The position numbers and the translations under genes are program-made. From contig NZ_CP006644.1 of assembly GCF_000512205.2 (NCBI RefSeq), positions 3,982,501-4,046,500 on the forward strand: a DNA stretch of 64,000 nt, read 5' to 3'. This stretch comes from Sphingomonas sanxanigenens DSM 19645 = NX02. Its GTDB lineage: Bacteria > Pseudomonadota > Alphaproteobacteria > Sphingomonadales > Sphingomonadaceae. Below are positions 25,849 to 34,169 of this stretch, piece after piece. The first letter of the stretch is position 1, and every line of letters starts with the position of its first letter. Under the pieces are notes generated by a model that was given only the letters and a program-made list of their open reading frames with translations, was not told where the DNA came from and made no database searches.

Positions 25849-26673
25849 ATGGAGATCGCATCGCATTTCATCGACGTCGACGGCGTCCTTACCCACTATC
25901 TCGAAGCGGGGGAGGGTCCGCCGCTGCTGCTCGTCCATGGCGGCGGCGCGGGCGCGGACAGCTGGGGCAACTGGAAGGATTGCTTCGCGCATTTCGCGCC
26001 GCATTTCCGCGTGATCGCACCCGACATGATCGGCTTCGGCAAGACCGACAAGCCATCGCCCGAGGCCTATGTCTATGACCAGCCGGGGCGCAACCGCCAC
26101 CTTGCCGGCTTCATCGACGCGATGGACCTTTCGGGCGTCGCGATCGTCGGCAATTCGATGGGCGGCGCAAGCGCGATCGGCGTGGCGCTGGACCGGCCGG
26201 AACTGCTCTCGAAGATCGTGCTGATGGGCAGCGCCGGGCTGCCGATCCCGCCCAGGCCGTCGCCCCATCTGCTCCACAACCTCCACTATGATTTCACGCG
26301 CGAGGGCATGCGCAGGGTGATCGGCGGGCTCACCGCGCCGGGCTTCGAACCCGGCGAGGAGATGGTCGAGTATCGCTTCCAGCTGCTCGAGAATGACGAG
26401 GCGCGCGCCGCGCTCTCCGCGATCAACGCCGAGACGCGCAAGGGCACGCTCAACTATGACGAGGATCGGCTGGCGACGATCGCGCACCCGGTGCTGGTGG
26501 TGAACGGCAAGGATGATGGCGTGTCGATCCTGCCGCGCGCCTATCGCTTCCTCGAACTGCTGCCCAACAGCTGGGGCTATATCGTGCCGCATTGCGGGCA
26601 TTGGGCGATGATCGAGGCCACGGACGATTTCTGCGGCGCGGTCAATCGCTTCCTCGGCGTCGCGGCGGCATGA
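25849..26673 (+). CDS. Alpha/beta hydrolase for a meta-cleavage product (MhpC/BphD/CarC type)
   Basis: 274 residues from ATG 25849, 11 bp after the oxygenase stop, with GAGGGA upstream. Oxyanion segment LLVHGGGAGADSWGNW, nucleophile in IVGNSMGGASAIG, catalytic Asp in VVNGKDDGVS and His in VPHCGHWAMIE. These are the marks of C-C bond hydrolases that split 2-hydroxy-6-oxo-dienoates into 2-hydroxypentadienoate plus an acid. The acid released would be the remainder of the aromatic substrate. The stop codon overlaps the next start as ATGA. Confidence 0.9.
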   Translation: MEIASHFIDVDGVLTHYLEAGEGPPLLLVHGGGAGADSWGNWKDCFAHFAPHFRVIAPDMIGFGKTDKPSPEAYVYDQPGRNRHLAGFIDAMDLSGVAIVGNSMGGASAIGVALDRPELLSKIVLMGSAGLPIPPRPSPHLLHNLHYDFTREGMRRVIGGLTAPGFEPGEEMVEYRFQLLENDEARAALSAINAETRKGTLNYDEDRLATIAHPVLVVNGKDDGVSILPRAYRFLELLPNSWGYIVPHCGHWAMIEATDDFCGAVNRFLGVAAA

Positions 26674-26933
26674 CCGCGCCGGCGGGGGTCCATGCGCTCA
26701 TCGAGCATCTCGTCCGCCACCCGGAGGAGCGTGGGCTGGTGACATCCGATCCGGGCGCGCTGTTCGCGCGCTTCGGCGTCGACGAGGCTGCCCAAGCGGT
26801 GCTGCGCGACGGTTCGCGCGACGCGATTTCGCGGATCGGCGTCCACGGCAATTACGTGATCAAATGGCTGATCTGGTCGGGAAGGCCCACGCTGCCCTTC
26901 TTCGCGATCAGCCATTTCTTCGATCGGAGATAA
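26670..26933 (+). CDS. Extradiol dioxygenase small subunit, LigA/CarBa-like
   Basis: 87 residues starting at the ATG that overlaps the hydrolase stop. The sequence is helical, with the LigA-family ending SRIGVHGNYVIKWLIWSGRP. In LigAB-type enzymes this subunit caps the active site of the LigB partner, which follows after one base. Its length suits CarBa and other two-component type II extradiol enzymes rather than the fused forms. Confidence 0.85.
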   Translation: MTAPAGVHALIEHLVRHPEERGLVTSDPGALFARFGVDEAAQAVLRDGSRDAISRIGVHGNYVIKWLIWSGRPTLPFFAISHFFDRR

Positions 26934-26934
26934 T

Positions 26935-27744
26935 ATGGGCAAGATCGTCGGCGCCTTCGCCATGTCGCACCAGCTCGGTTCGCCCGCGGGGGTCGAGGAA
27001 CAGTCGGAGCGCGTCTTCCAGGGCATGCGCGAGATCGGCCGCCGCATCCGCGCGCTCGATCCGGACGTGCTGGTGATCATCACCAGCGACCATCTCAGCA
27101 ATTTCTCGCTGACCACCCCGGCGCCCTTCGCGGTCGGCACCGCGGCGGCGTTCCACCCGCTCGGCGATATGGGCCTGCCGCGCGATCCGGTGCCGGGCGC
27201 GCCCGGATTCGCCGAGGGGTTGCTCGCGTTCGCGCAGGAACGGGGTGTGGCGATCGACCGCGCCGATCCCATCCAGCCGGATCATGGCGTGATGATCCCG
27301 CTCGGCATCGTCGATCCCGAGCGCCGGTTCCCGGCGGTTCCGCTCTACGTCAACACCGTCTTCTACCCCGAGCCCCGCCCCGCCGATTGCCGCCGGCTGG
27401 GCGAACTGGTGCGCGATTATGTGACCCAATCGCCGGACGGCGCGCGCGTCGTGCTGCTGGCGGGCGGCGGCCTGTCCCACTGGGTCGGCACGCCGCAGGA
27501 AGGCGCAGTCAACGCGCCCTGGGACCGGGCCTTCTTGGCGGACATGCTCGCAGGCGACCTCGACGCGCTGGCCGCCCGCGACAATGCAACGATCCTCGAC
27601 GTGGCCGGCAATGGCGGGCTGGAAGTGAATGCGTGGATCGTCCTCGCCGCGGCCGTACCCGGCGCACGCGGCGAATGCCTGTTCTATGAGGCGATGCCGA
27701 CATGGGCGACGGGCATGGCCGGGGTGGAGATGCGGCTGGGCTGA
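26935..27744 (+). CDS. Type II extradiol ring-cleavage dioxygenase large subunit, LigB/CarBb-like
   Basis: 269 residues, start 1 bp after the small-subunit stop, with GGAG upstream. Iron and catalytic residues by position: His12 (AMSHQL), His53 (TSDHLSNF), catalytic His182 (GGGLSHWVG) and Glu230 (GNGGLEVNAW), as in LigB. The enzyme opens a catechol-type ring at the meta position. Together with the hydrolase it indicates a dihydroxylated biaryl- or alkylcatechol-like intermediate, for example a 2'-aminobiphenyl-2,3-diol-like compound if the CarAa resemblance extends to the substrate. It closes the operon. Confidence 0.9.
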   Translation: MGKIVGAFAMSHQLGSPAGVEEQSERVFQGMREIGRRIRALDPDVLVIITSDHLSNFSLTTPAPFAVGTAAAFHPLGDMGLPRDPVPGAPGFAEGLLAFAQERGVAIDRADPIQPDHGVMIPLGIVDPERRFPAVPLYVNTVFYPEPRPADCRRLGELVRDYVTQSPDGARVVLLAGGGLSHWVGTPQEGAVNAPWDRAFLADMLAGDLDALAARDNATILDVAGNGGLEVNAWIVLAAAVPGARGECLFYEAMPTWATGMAGVEMRLG

Positions 27745-27766
27745 CGGCAAGCGCGCCGCCGCCCCC

Positions 27767-28546
27767 TCATTCCACCGACACCACCTGGACCGCCTGCGTG
27801 ATCATCGTTGCTTCACCGAACGCCGTGAGAAAGGCAACGTCGGCAGCGTCGCGCCCGACCCCGATCTTCGCCATGGCCCCCTCGCGCGCCATGCCCGTGG
27901 CGTCGAGCAGATGCCATTCGCCGCCGAGAAACACCTCGGCGACCGCGTGAAAGTCGGGCGGCTCGACGCCGTCGGCGTAGACGCTGGCGAAGCGTGCGGG
28001 GACACCGGCAGCGCGCGCGAAGGTAATCAGCAGATGCGCATAATCGCGGCAGATGCCGTGGCGGGCGATAAAGGTATCGGCCGCGGTGGTTGCCGCATTG
28101 CTCGATCCCGGGACATAGCTGAGATGGTCGTGGATCCAGTCGCGCATCGCGATCACCTGCGCGCCCCCGCTCAGCTCACCGAACGTCGCATGGACGAAGC
28201 TTTCGAACTGGTCCGAGGGACAATAGCGCGACGCGAACAGATACTGCACCGTTTCCCCGGGCAGGCGATGCGGCTCGATGCGCGCCAATGTCGAACAGTC
28301 GGCGAGGATGCGGTGGATGACGACGGTCGCGCGGTAGTCGACCTGGAGCCGGCCATGCGCGCGCAGCCACAGCCGCTCGCCGATGCCGTCATGCGCCGGC
28401 ACCCGTGCGGTATGCTCGCACGGTGTCAGTTCCAGCGTGGCGTTTTCAACGCTTTGCTCTGGCAGCGGCGCTGCTTCCAGCTGAAGGAGGAGATCGGTGG
28501 GATCGGCGAACGCATATTCGAGATGCGCATGAATCGAGAGCTGCAT
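27767..28546 (-). CDS. Transglutaminase-like cysteine protease-fold protein
   Basis: 259 residues from the ATG at 28546, where MQLSIHAHLEYAF begins the known family N-terminus. A longer start at 28582 adds 12 unrelated residues. An N-terminal beta domain is followed by the transglutaminase core with Cys in GICRDYAHLLITFARAAGVPARF, His in DFHAVAEVFLGGEWHLLDATG and the Asp of that segment. Bacterial members usually act as peptidases or on amide bonds, and most have no assigned substrate. It is convergent with the extradiol operon and separated by 144 bp from the cupin gene, so it may be independently transcribed. Confidence 0.82.
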   Translation of the reverse strand: MQLSIHAHLEYAFADPTDLLLQLEAAPLPEQSVENATLELTPCEHTARVPAHDGIGERLWLRAHGRLQVDYRATVVIHRILADCSTLARIEPHRLPGETVQYLFASRYCPSDQFESFVHATFGELSGGAQVIAMRDWIHDHLSYVPGSSNAATTAADTFIARHGICRDYAHLLITFARAAGVPARFASVYADGVEPPDFHAVAEVFLGGEWHLLDATGMAREGAMAKIGVGRDAADVAFLTAFGEATMITQAVQVVSVE

Positions 28547-28690
28547 GCCGCCACAACGCAACGCGAGACAAGATGGGCGCAAGCCCGGACGAGCGGCATA
28601 TCTAAAAATGCTGATTATCCGGATCGAAGCCGATCGGGATGACCGACCGAAGGCACCGCGGCGCCGGACAAGGGGAAGCCGTGCAGTTCG

Positions 28691-29215
28691 CTACGACAGA
28701 TGCGCCTCGCGCTTCTCGAACAGCGCATCGTCCGCGAAGCCGGCGACCTCCGGCCGCCCGCGACCGAGCACGACCTGCAGATAGCAGGGTTCGTCCGTAT
28801 CGTTCTGATAGCCGTGGATGACGCCCGCGGGGCAGGACATCAGTTCCCAAGGCCCCAGTTCGCGCGACAGGCGATGTCCCGCCTCATCCTCGACGAAGAC
28901 GGTGCAGCGCCCCTGGAGGATGAAGAACACCTCCTCAACCTCGTGCGTGTGCGGGGCGTTGCCCTGCCCCGGCGGCACCAGCATGATCGACAGCGTGAAA
29001 TTGCCCGCGGGCACCACTGCACCATCATCATGCTTGCCCGAGGCGCCGGCGCCGATGAAGCGGTGCTGGGCGCGGCGATAGCCTTCGATGCTGGCGTCGG
29101 AAAAGGCGTTCCAGTCGGGCACGCGATCCTCGAACCGCGCGACATGGCGGTCCATGATCTGCTCCAGGCTCCAATCGGCGATCTCGGCCGGGCGGGCATG
29201 GCGGGCGACGTTCAT
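28691..29215 (-). CDS. Cupin-domain protein (possible metal-dependent oxygenase or isomerase)
   Basis: 174 residues; AGGGAGAAGAAG precedes ATG 29215. The cupin motif 1 is APHTHEVEEVFFILQG (His, His, Glu) and motif 2 is GVIHGYQND with its His, so a metal-binding site is likely. An N-terminal helical segment of about 50 residues precedes the barrel. It lies 10 bp after the flavin monooxygenase gene in the same operon, under the family-1 operator. Cupins in such clusters act as ring-cleavage or quercetinase-like dioxygenases or as small-molecule binding proteins; the sequence does not say which. Confidence 0.82.
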   Translation of the reverse strand: MNVARHARPAEIADWSLEQIMDRHVARFEDRVPDWNAFSDASIEGYRRAQHRFIGAGASGKHDDGAVVPAGNFTLSIMLVPPGQGNAPHTHEVEEVFFILQGRCTVFVEDEAGHRLSRELGPWELMSCPAGVIHGYQNDTDEPCYLQVVLGRGRPEVAGFADDALFEKREAHLS

Positions 29216-29225
29216 CTTCTTCTCC

Positions 29226-30461
29226 CTATTCGATGGCGTTGGCGGCGGCGAAGCTGTCGATCATGCAGCTCCGGCGGATGAAGGCGTCGTGCAGGTCCGG
29301 CGTTTCCGAGGCGCGGCGGATCTCGGCGAGCTTGGCGGCGCGGACGACGGGATCCTTCTCCCCAAGCGTCTGCTTGTTGGCGATGCTCTGCGCCTGCACG
29401 CCATCCACCTGCCCCTTGCGGCGCTGGCGGGTGTAGCGATCGAGCAAGGGCAGCGCTTCGGCGCCGCGCAACAGGATGTCACCCAGCTTGGCGGCCAGGT
29501 TCATCGCATCATGGATGCCGCCGTTCATGCCCATGCCGCCGACCGGGTTGTTGACGTGGGCGGCATCGCCCGCGAGCAGCACGCGGCCCTTGTTGAACGT
29601 CTCGGCGATGCGCTGGTGGACGTTGTAGAGCGCGACGGTGACGACCTCATAGCTGCCGGGCTTCGGGCAGAATTTCTGCAGCCGCGCCTCGATCGCCGCG
29701 GGCGAGAGCAGCGCGTCATCGGTCTGCTCGGGAAGCGTGGGGCTCACCGCGCGCCACATGCCGGACCCATCCTCGCCGCGCGCCTTGAACAGGTTCATCC
29801 ATTCCTCCGGGTCGGAGAAATAGTTGCGATTGCTGATCTTCGGCCCGAGCGCGGTGAAATCGTGCCGCGTGTCGATCTTGATGAAGCGTTCGGGCCAGGT
29901 GAAGCCGTCGAACCCGATCCCGGAAAGCTTGCGCACGGTGCTGCGGCCGCCGTCGCAGCCGACGAGATAGGCGGCGTCCAGCCGGTCGGTGGAGCCATCG
30001 GCGCGCTCGACGATCGCGGCGACGCCGTCTTCGTCCTGCGCGATGCCGAGCAGCTTCGTGCTGCGCTCGATCCGGGCGCCGTCGTCGGCGTTCAGCATGG
30101 CCTCGACCGTGTCGGCGATCTTGTACTGTTCCCACTGCAGCACATAGGCGTGCGCCGGCGGCTGCTGCATTTCGGGCAGCGCGAAGCGCCCCACGCGCTC
30201 CCCGGTGACGCGATCGAGATAATGGAACACCGGCGAGACGAGCCCCTGCTCCAGCCCCGCCTCGAGCAGCCCGAGCTCTTCGAGGATCGCGATCGTCGGC
30301 GGATGGCAGGATGCCGCACGGCAATCGCGTTCCGGAGCCGCCAGCTGGTCGATCAGCAGGATCGGCACGCCCTGCCGGCGCAGCGCAAGCGCGAGGACCG
30401 AACCCACCGGTCCCGCGCCAATGATCAAGACGCGGTCACGCGTCGCTTTGTCCTGTCCCAT
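29226..30461 (-). CDS. FAD-dependent class A aromatic-ring monooxygenase
   Basis: 411 residues from ATG 30461. A possible TTG 36 bp upstream would lie inside the operator, so I prefer the ATG even though no strong ribosome site precedes it. Motifs are VLIIGAGPVGSVLALALRRQG (FAD), YLVGCDGGRSTVRK (DG motif) and VLLAGDAAHVNNPVGGMGMNGGIHDA (GD motif), as in 3-(3-hydroxyphenyl)propionate- and phenol-type hydroxylases. It would use NAD(P)H to hydroxylate a phenolic or aromatic-acid intermediate. The C-terminal thioredoxin-like domain of PheA-type enzymes is absent. Operon with the cupin gene. Confidence 0.88.
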   Translation of the reverse strand: MGQDKATRDRVLIIGAGPVGSVLALALRRQGVPILLIDQLAAPERDCRAASCHPPTIAILEELGLLEAGLEQGLVSPVFHYLDRVTGERVGRFALPEMQQPPAHAYVLQWEQYKIADTVEAMLNADDGARIERSTKLLGIAQDEDGVAAIVERADGSTDRLDAAYLVGCDGGRSTVRKLSGIGFDGFTWPERFIKIDTRHDFTALGPKISNRNYFSDPEEWMNLFKARGEDGSGMWRAVSPTLPEQTDDALLSPAAIEARLQKFCPKPGSYEVVTVALYNVHQRIAETFNKGRVLLAGDAAHVNNPVGGMGMNGGIHDAMNLAAKLGDILLRGAEALPLLDRYTRQRRKGQVDGVQAQSIANKQTLGEKDPVVRAAKLAEIRRASETPDLHDAFIRRSCMIDSFAAANAIE

Positions 30462-30487
30462 GGGCAGGACGGTAGGCAACGAAACTT

Positions 30488-30512
30488 TGTATGACAATCA
30501 TAAAGTCATACA
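30488..30512. promoter_or_regulatory. Family-1 operator plus extra half-site upstream of the monooxygenase gene
   Basis: TGTATGACAATCATAAA (30488-30504) matches the palindrome in 16 of 17 positions. A further half-site TCATACA follows at 30506-30512. Together they sit just upstream of the monooxygenase ATG and next to the GntR gene's 3' end. Confidence 0.7.
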
Positions 30513-30519
30513 GAAATGA

Positions 30520-31218
30520 TCAGGCAGGATGGGCGGCTTCCCTTTCGCCCGTCGCGCTGAGCCGGGCGACCAGCGTGTCGCGCGCATTGCGGATGTGCTG
30601 CCCCAGCGCCGCGGCGGCGGCATCGGCATCGCCCTTGATCACCGCATCGACGATCGCGCTCCATTCGGCCACGCCCTTTTCGACGCGATCCGGTGCCGAC
30701 ATCGAGGTCAGGCGCAGATAGGAGACGCGCTTCAGAAGCTGGCGACCGCTGTCGCTGATAATCCGGCTGCCCGAGCCGTCGAGGATTTCTTCGTAGAACG
30801 CGCCGGCCATTTCGGAGAGCGCGGGCAGATTGCCCTTGCCGGCATATTTCTCGATCGCGCGATAGGCGGACTGGAGGCGCCTCACGACCTTGGCATCGTT
30901 CCGCTCGACCAGGCGGCGGATCGCCGTCGTCTCGATCAGTTCGCGCAACGTATAGATGTCCGCCGCGTCCTCGGCGCTGAGCACCGCGACCATGATCGTG
31001 CGGCGCGGGCCGGGCTCGATCAGCCCCTCGGACTGAAGCTGGCGCAGCGCCTCGCGCACCGACGTGCGGCTGACGCCGAGCGCCTCGCACAGTTCGCGCT
31101 CGACCAGTCGCGCGCCCGGCAAGTAAAGCCCGGTCGCGATCGCGGTGCGGATCTTGTCGACGGCATGTTCGCGCACGAGCGTCGGGTTCGCGACGATGCG
31201 CAGATCTTCGATGTTCAC
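30520..31218 (-). CDS. GntR-family (FCD subclass) regulator, likely controller of the family-1 regulon
   Basis: 232 residues. I use GTG at 31218, where AAGGAG lies 8 nt upstream; an ATG at 31245 would add nine residues. The winged helix-turn-helix is at residues 15-75 (VDKIRTAIATGLYLPGARLVERELCEALGVSRTSVREALRQLQSEGLIEPGPRR), then the all-helical FCD ligand domain (IYTLRELIETTAIRRLVE..). Such proteins bind short palindromes and respond to organic acids. It lies in the middle of the aromatic cluster, and its own promoter holds a family-1 site variant, which is consistent with autoregulation. Confidence 0.88.
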   Translation of the reverse strand: MNIEDLRIVANPTLVREHAVDKIRTAIATGLYLPGARLVERELCEALGVSRTSVREALRQLQSEGLIEPGPRRTIMVAVLSAEDAADIYTLRELIETTAIRRLVERNDAKVVRRLQSAYRAIEKYAGKGNLPALSEMAGAFYEEILDGSGSRIISDSGRQLLKRVSYLRLTSMSAPDRVEKGVAEWSAIVDAVIKGDADAAAAALGQHIRNARDTLVARLSATGEREAAHPA

Positions 31219-31277
31219 GTCTCTCGCTCCTTGTTGCGAACGCATACCAGCTACCGACGCCCGGAGATAGGGTTCCC

Positions 31278-31293
31278 TGTCACACAATCATAT
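31278..31293. promoter_or_regulatory. Family-1 operator variant upstream of the GntR gene
   Basis: TGTCACACAATCATAT shares the right core ACAATCATA with the best sites and is nearly identical to the 23834 variant. It lies 60 bp before the chosen GTG start. Confidence 0.45.
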
Positions 31294-31319
31294 GGGGAAC
31301 CGCGCCGGTGAAGCGCCAG

Positions 31320-32120
31320 TTACGCGCCGATCAGCGCGGATACCGGCCATGCCCCACCCAGCCGCGCGCATTGCAACAGGCTGTATCCGGTCAGCGCCGA
31401 GGTCTTGGGATTGCCGGGCGAGGCGAGCGCAAGAATCTCGAAGCGGAAGCGTCCGAACGCGCCCTCCGCCTCGATCACCCCCAGCGGGTCCGCCACCGCG
31501 CGGCTGGAAACCAGCCGCACGCGCGTACGATCGATGCCGATGCCGGCGAGCCCGACCGCGACCGAGACATTGGCGTTCTTCGGATAGGTCGCCGCCGCCT
31601 CGCGCGCACTGCCCTCGAAGAAGATCTGCTCCGCCGCCGGCGCGTCGAGATCGATCAGCGCCTCGGCGGGCGTCCCGCGCCAGGCGTGGGGCGGCTTGTG
31701 GGAGGTATAGGTGACGCGATCGATGCCGGCGAGCGCGGCCGCGACCAGCCCGTCGAGCCCGGCGATGGCGCCCGCGGGCAGCAGCAGCCGCCCCCCGCCC
31801 CGCGCCTCGGCGGCGAGCAGTTCGGCGGCGAGTTCGGTATCCGCCAGCGCGCCGATCGACGAGACGATGCAATCGATGCCCGCCTCCAGCAGCGCCGGCA
31901 CATACTCACGCACCGCCTGATGCCCGGCGCATTCGATCACCACCACCGGCCGCGCCGCGATAAGTTGCGCCACCGTCCCGACCGCCGCCGGCGCCGCGCG
32001 GCCGCTGCGGACCAGCGTGCCGACGAGGCGCGCGTCCTCCCCCAGCCGGCCCAGCGCCTGCGCGATCTCCTGCCCGATCGCCCCGAATCCGATCATGCCG
32101 ATCTTCGTGCCTGCGCTCAT
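31320..32120 (-). CDS. Aspartate dehydrogenase-like NAD(P)-binding oxidoreductase
   Basis: 266 residues; GAGGAA precedes ATG 32120. The N-terminal Rossmann domain has [16 protein letters not shown]. The middle has the family's [27 protein letters not shown] and [17 protein letters not shown], typical of L-aspartate dehydrogenase (NadX type), which converts aspartate to iminoaspartate/oxaloacetate. NadX normally sits with nadA/nadC; here it heads a strand of aromatic-catabolism genes under a perfect family-1 operator. It may therefore recycle aspartate freed by the asparaginase or the gamma-glutamyltransferase-like enzyme, or act on another amino-dicarboxylate. The catabolic role is inferred from context. 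Confidence 0.83.
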   Translation of the reverse strand: MSAGTKIGMIGFGAIGQEIAQALGRLGEDARLVGTLVRSGRAAPAAVGTVAQLIAARPVVVIECAGHQAVREYVPALLEAGIDCIVSSIGALADTELAAELLAAEARGGGRLLLPAGAIAGLDGLVAAALAGIDRVTYTSHKPPHAWRGTPAEALIDLDAPAAEQIFFEGSAREAAATYPKNANVSVAVGLAGIGIDRTRVRLVSSRAVADPLGVIEAEGAFGRFRFEILALASPGNPKTSALTGYSLLQCARLGGAWPVSALIGA

Positions 32121-32134
32121 TCCGCAATTCCTCT

Positions 32135-32151
32135 TGTATGACAGTCATACA
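32135..32151. promoter_or_regulatory. Perfect family-1 palindromic operator
   Basis: TGTATGACAGTCATACA has two exact 7-base inverted arms around CAG. It lies in the 76-bp space between the divergent aspartate dehydrogenase-like and acetaldehyde dehydrogenase genes and so can control both. Confidence 0.78.
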
Positions 32152-32196
32152 TATCTTACGCCGCGCCCCTCGATTTGCAACGCCCGAGGGGACGCC

Positions 32197-33141
32197 GTGA
32201 GCAAACATAAAATGAAAGCCGCGATCATCGGATCGGGCAACATCGGCACCGATCTGATGATCAAGATCATGCGCCGGTCCGACGTGCTAGAGATGGCGGC
32301 GATGGCCGGGATCGACCCCGCGTCGGACGGGTTGGCGCGCGCCGCGCGGATGGGCGTCGCCACCACGCACGCGGGGATAGCGGGGCTCGAAGCGCTCGCG
32401 GTATGGCCCGAGATCGGCGTCGTCTTCGACGCCACCTCCGCGGGCGCGCATGCCGGGCACAGCGCGGCGGTGACGGGCGCGGGCAAGGTGATGATCGACC
32501 TGACCCCGGCGGCGATCGGCCCCTATGTCATTCCCGTCGTCAATGGCGACGCGCATCTCGAAGCATCCAACGTCAACATGGTGACCTGCGGCGGGCAGGC
32601 GACGATCCCGATCGTCGCGGCGGTCGCCTCGGTCGCGACGGTGCATTATGCCGAGATCGTCGCCTCGATCGCCTCGCGCTCGGCCGGCCCCGGCACGCGC
32701 GCGAACATCGACGAGTTCACCGAAACCACCGCGCGCGCGATCGAGCAGGTGGGGGGTGCCGCCAGGGGCAAGGCGATCATCATACTCAACCCCGCCGAAC
32801 CGCCGATGATGATGCGCGACACCGTGTTCACCCTCTCGAACGGCGCCGACGAGGCGGCGATCGCTGCGGCGGTGGAGGCGATGGTCGCGCGCGTCCGCGG
32901 CTATGTGCCGGGCTATCGGCTGAAGCAGCAGGTGCAGTTCGAACGCTTCGGCTCCAACGATCCGGTCGCCATCCCCGGCCTCGGCACGTTCGAGGGGATC
33001 AAGACCACGGTGTTCCTCGAGGTCGAGGGCGCGGCGCATTATCTGCCCGCCTACGCCGGCAATCTCGACATCATGACCTCGGCGGCGCTGGCGACCGCGG
33101 AGAAGATCGCCGCGCGGCGGCTGGTACGGGAGGCAGCATGA
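32197..33141 (+). CDS. Acetaldehyde dehydrogenase (acylating)
   Basis: 314 residues from GTG 32197, chosen because GAGGGGA ends 4 nt upstream; an ATG five codons later is possible. Motifs: [20 protein letters not shown] (NAD), [17 protein letters not shown] with the catalytic Cys, and [13 protein letters not shown]. It oxidises the acetaldehyde (or propionaldehyde) released by the aldolase to the acyl-CoA, forming the usual channelled complex with the next gene product, with which it overlaps by ATGA. End step of the meta pathway. Confidence 0.95.
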   Translation: MSKHKMKAAIIGSGNIGTDLMIKIMRRSDVLEMAAMAGIDPASDGLARAARMGVATTHAGIAGLEALAVWPEIGVVFDATSAGAHAGHSAAVTGAGKVMIDLTPAAIGPYVIPVVNGDAHLEASNVNMVTCGGQATIPIVAAVASVATVHYAEIVASIASRSAGPGTRANIDEFTETTARAIEQVGGAARGKAIIILNPAEPPMMMRDTVFTLSNGADEAAIAAAVEAMVARVRGYVPGYRLKQQVQFERFGSNDPVAIPGLGTFEGIKTTVFLEVEGAAHYLPAYAGNLDIMTSAALATAEKIAARRLVREAA

Positions 33142-34160
33142 TGGACCGGAAGCTCTATCTGCAGGACGTGACCTTGCGCGACGGCATGCACGCGATCCGC
33201 CACCGCTATGGCATCGATCATGTCCGCGCGATCGCCCGCGCGCTCGACGAGGCGAGGGTCGACGCGATCGAGGTATCGCATGGCGACGGGCTCAACGGCT
33301 CCTCGTTCAACTATGGCTTCAGCGCGCACACCGACTGGGAATGGATCGAGGCCGTCGCGGACGTGCTGGACCATGCCGTGCTCACCACCTTGCTGATCCC
33401 CGGCATCGGCACGATCGAGGATCTGAAGCACGCCCATGCGCTCGGCGTCCGCTCGGTGCGCGTCGCGACGCATTGCACCGAGGCGGATATCGCGCGCCAG
33501 CACATCATGGCGGCGCGCGACCTCGGCATGGATGTCGCCGGCTTCCTGATGATGAGCCACATGATCGCGCCCGATGCGCTCGCCGCGCAGGCGAAGCGGA
33601 TGGAGGATTATGGCGCCCACTGCGTCTACGTCACCGACAGCGGCGGCGCGCTCGACATGGATGGTTATCGCGAGCGGCTGGAAGCCTATGACCGCGTGCT
33701 CAAGCCCGAAACCGAGCGCGGCATCCATGCGCACCACAACCTCTCGCTCGGCGTCGCCAATTCGATCGTCGGCGTGCAGGCCGGCGCGATCCGCATCGAC
33801 GCAAGCCTTGCCGGCATGGGCGCGGGCGCCGGCAACGCACCGCTCGAGGTCTTCGTCGCCGCCGCCGACCGCAAGGGCTGGAACCACGGCACCGACCTGT
33901 TCAAGCTGATGGACGCCGCCGAAACGCTGGTGCGACCGCTGCAGGACCGGCCGGTGCGCGTCGATCGCGAGACGCTGAGCCTGGGCTATGCCGGCGTCTA
34001 TTCCAGCTTCCTGCGCCATGCCGAAAAGGCCGCGGCCGACCATGGCCTCGACACCCGCCAGATCCTCGTCGAGCTCGGCCGCCGCCGGATGGTCGGCGGC
34101 CAGGAGGACATGATCGTCGACGTGGCGCTCGATCTGGTCGCGGCGCGAAACGCCGCCTGA
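33138..34160 (+). CDS. dmpG: 4-hydroxy-2-oxovalerate aldolase
   Basis: 340 residues; start overlaps the dehydrogenase stop, with a second ATG in tandem 3 bp later and GGGAGG upstream. The catalytic/metal motifs are [16 protein letters not shown] (Arg-Asp), [16 protein letters not shown] and the metal-binding His pair in [13 protein letters not shown]. It splits 4-hydroxy-2-oxovalerate into pyruvate and acetaldehyde. It ends 10 bp before the convergent S10 peptidase gene, which marks the boundary between the aromatic cluster and the peptide cluster. Confidence 0.95.
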   Translation: MMDRKLYLQDVTLRDGMHAIRHRYGIDHVRAIARALDEARVDAIEVSHGDGLNGSSFNYGFSAHTDWEWIEAVADVLDHAVLTTLLIPGIGTIEDLKHAHALGVRSVRVATHCTEADIARQHIMAARDLGMDVAGFLMMSHMIAPDALAAQAKRMEDYGAHCVYVTDSGGALDMDGYRERLEAYDRVLKPETERGIHAHHNLSLGVANSIVGVQAGAIRIDASLAGMGAGAGNAPLEVFVAAADRKGWNHGTDLFKLMDAAETLVRPLQDRPVRVDRETLSLGYAGVYSSFLRHAEKAAADHGLDTRQILVELGRRRMVGGQEDMIVDVALDLVAARNAA

Positions 34161-34169
34161 CGCGGCGCC

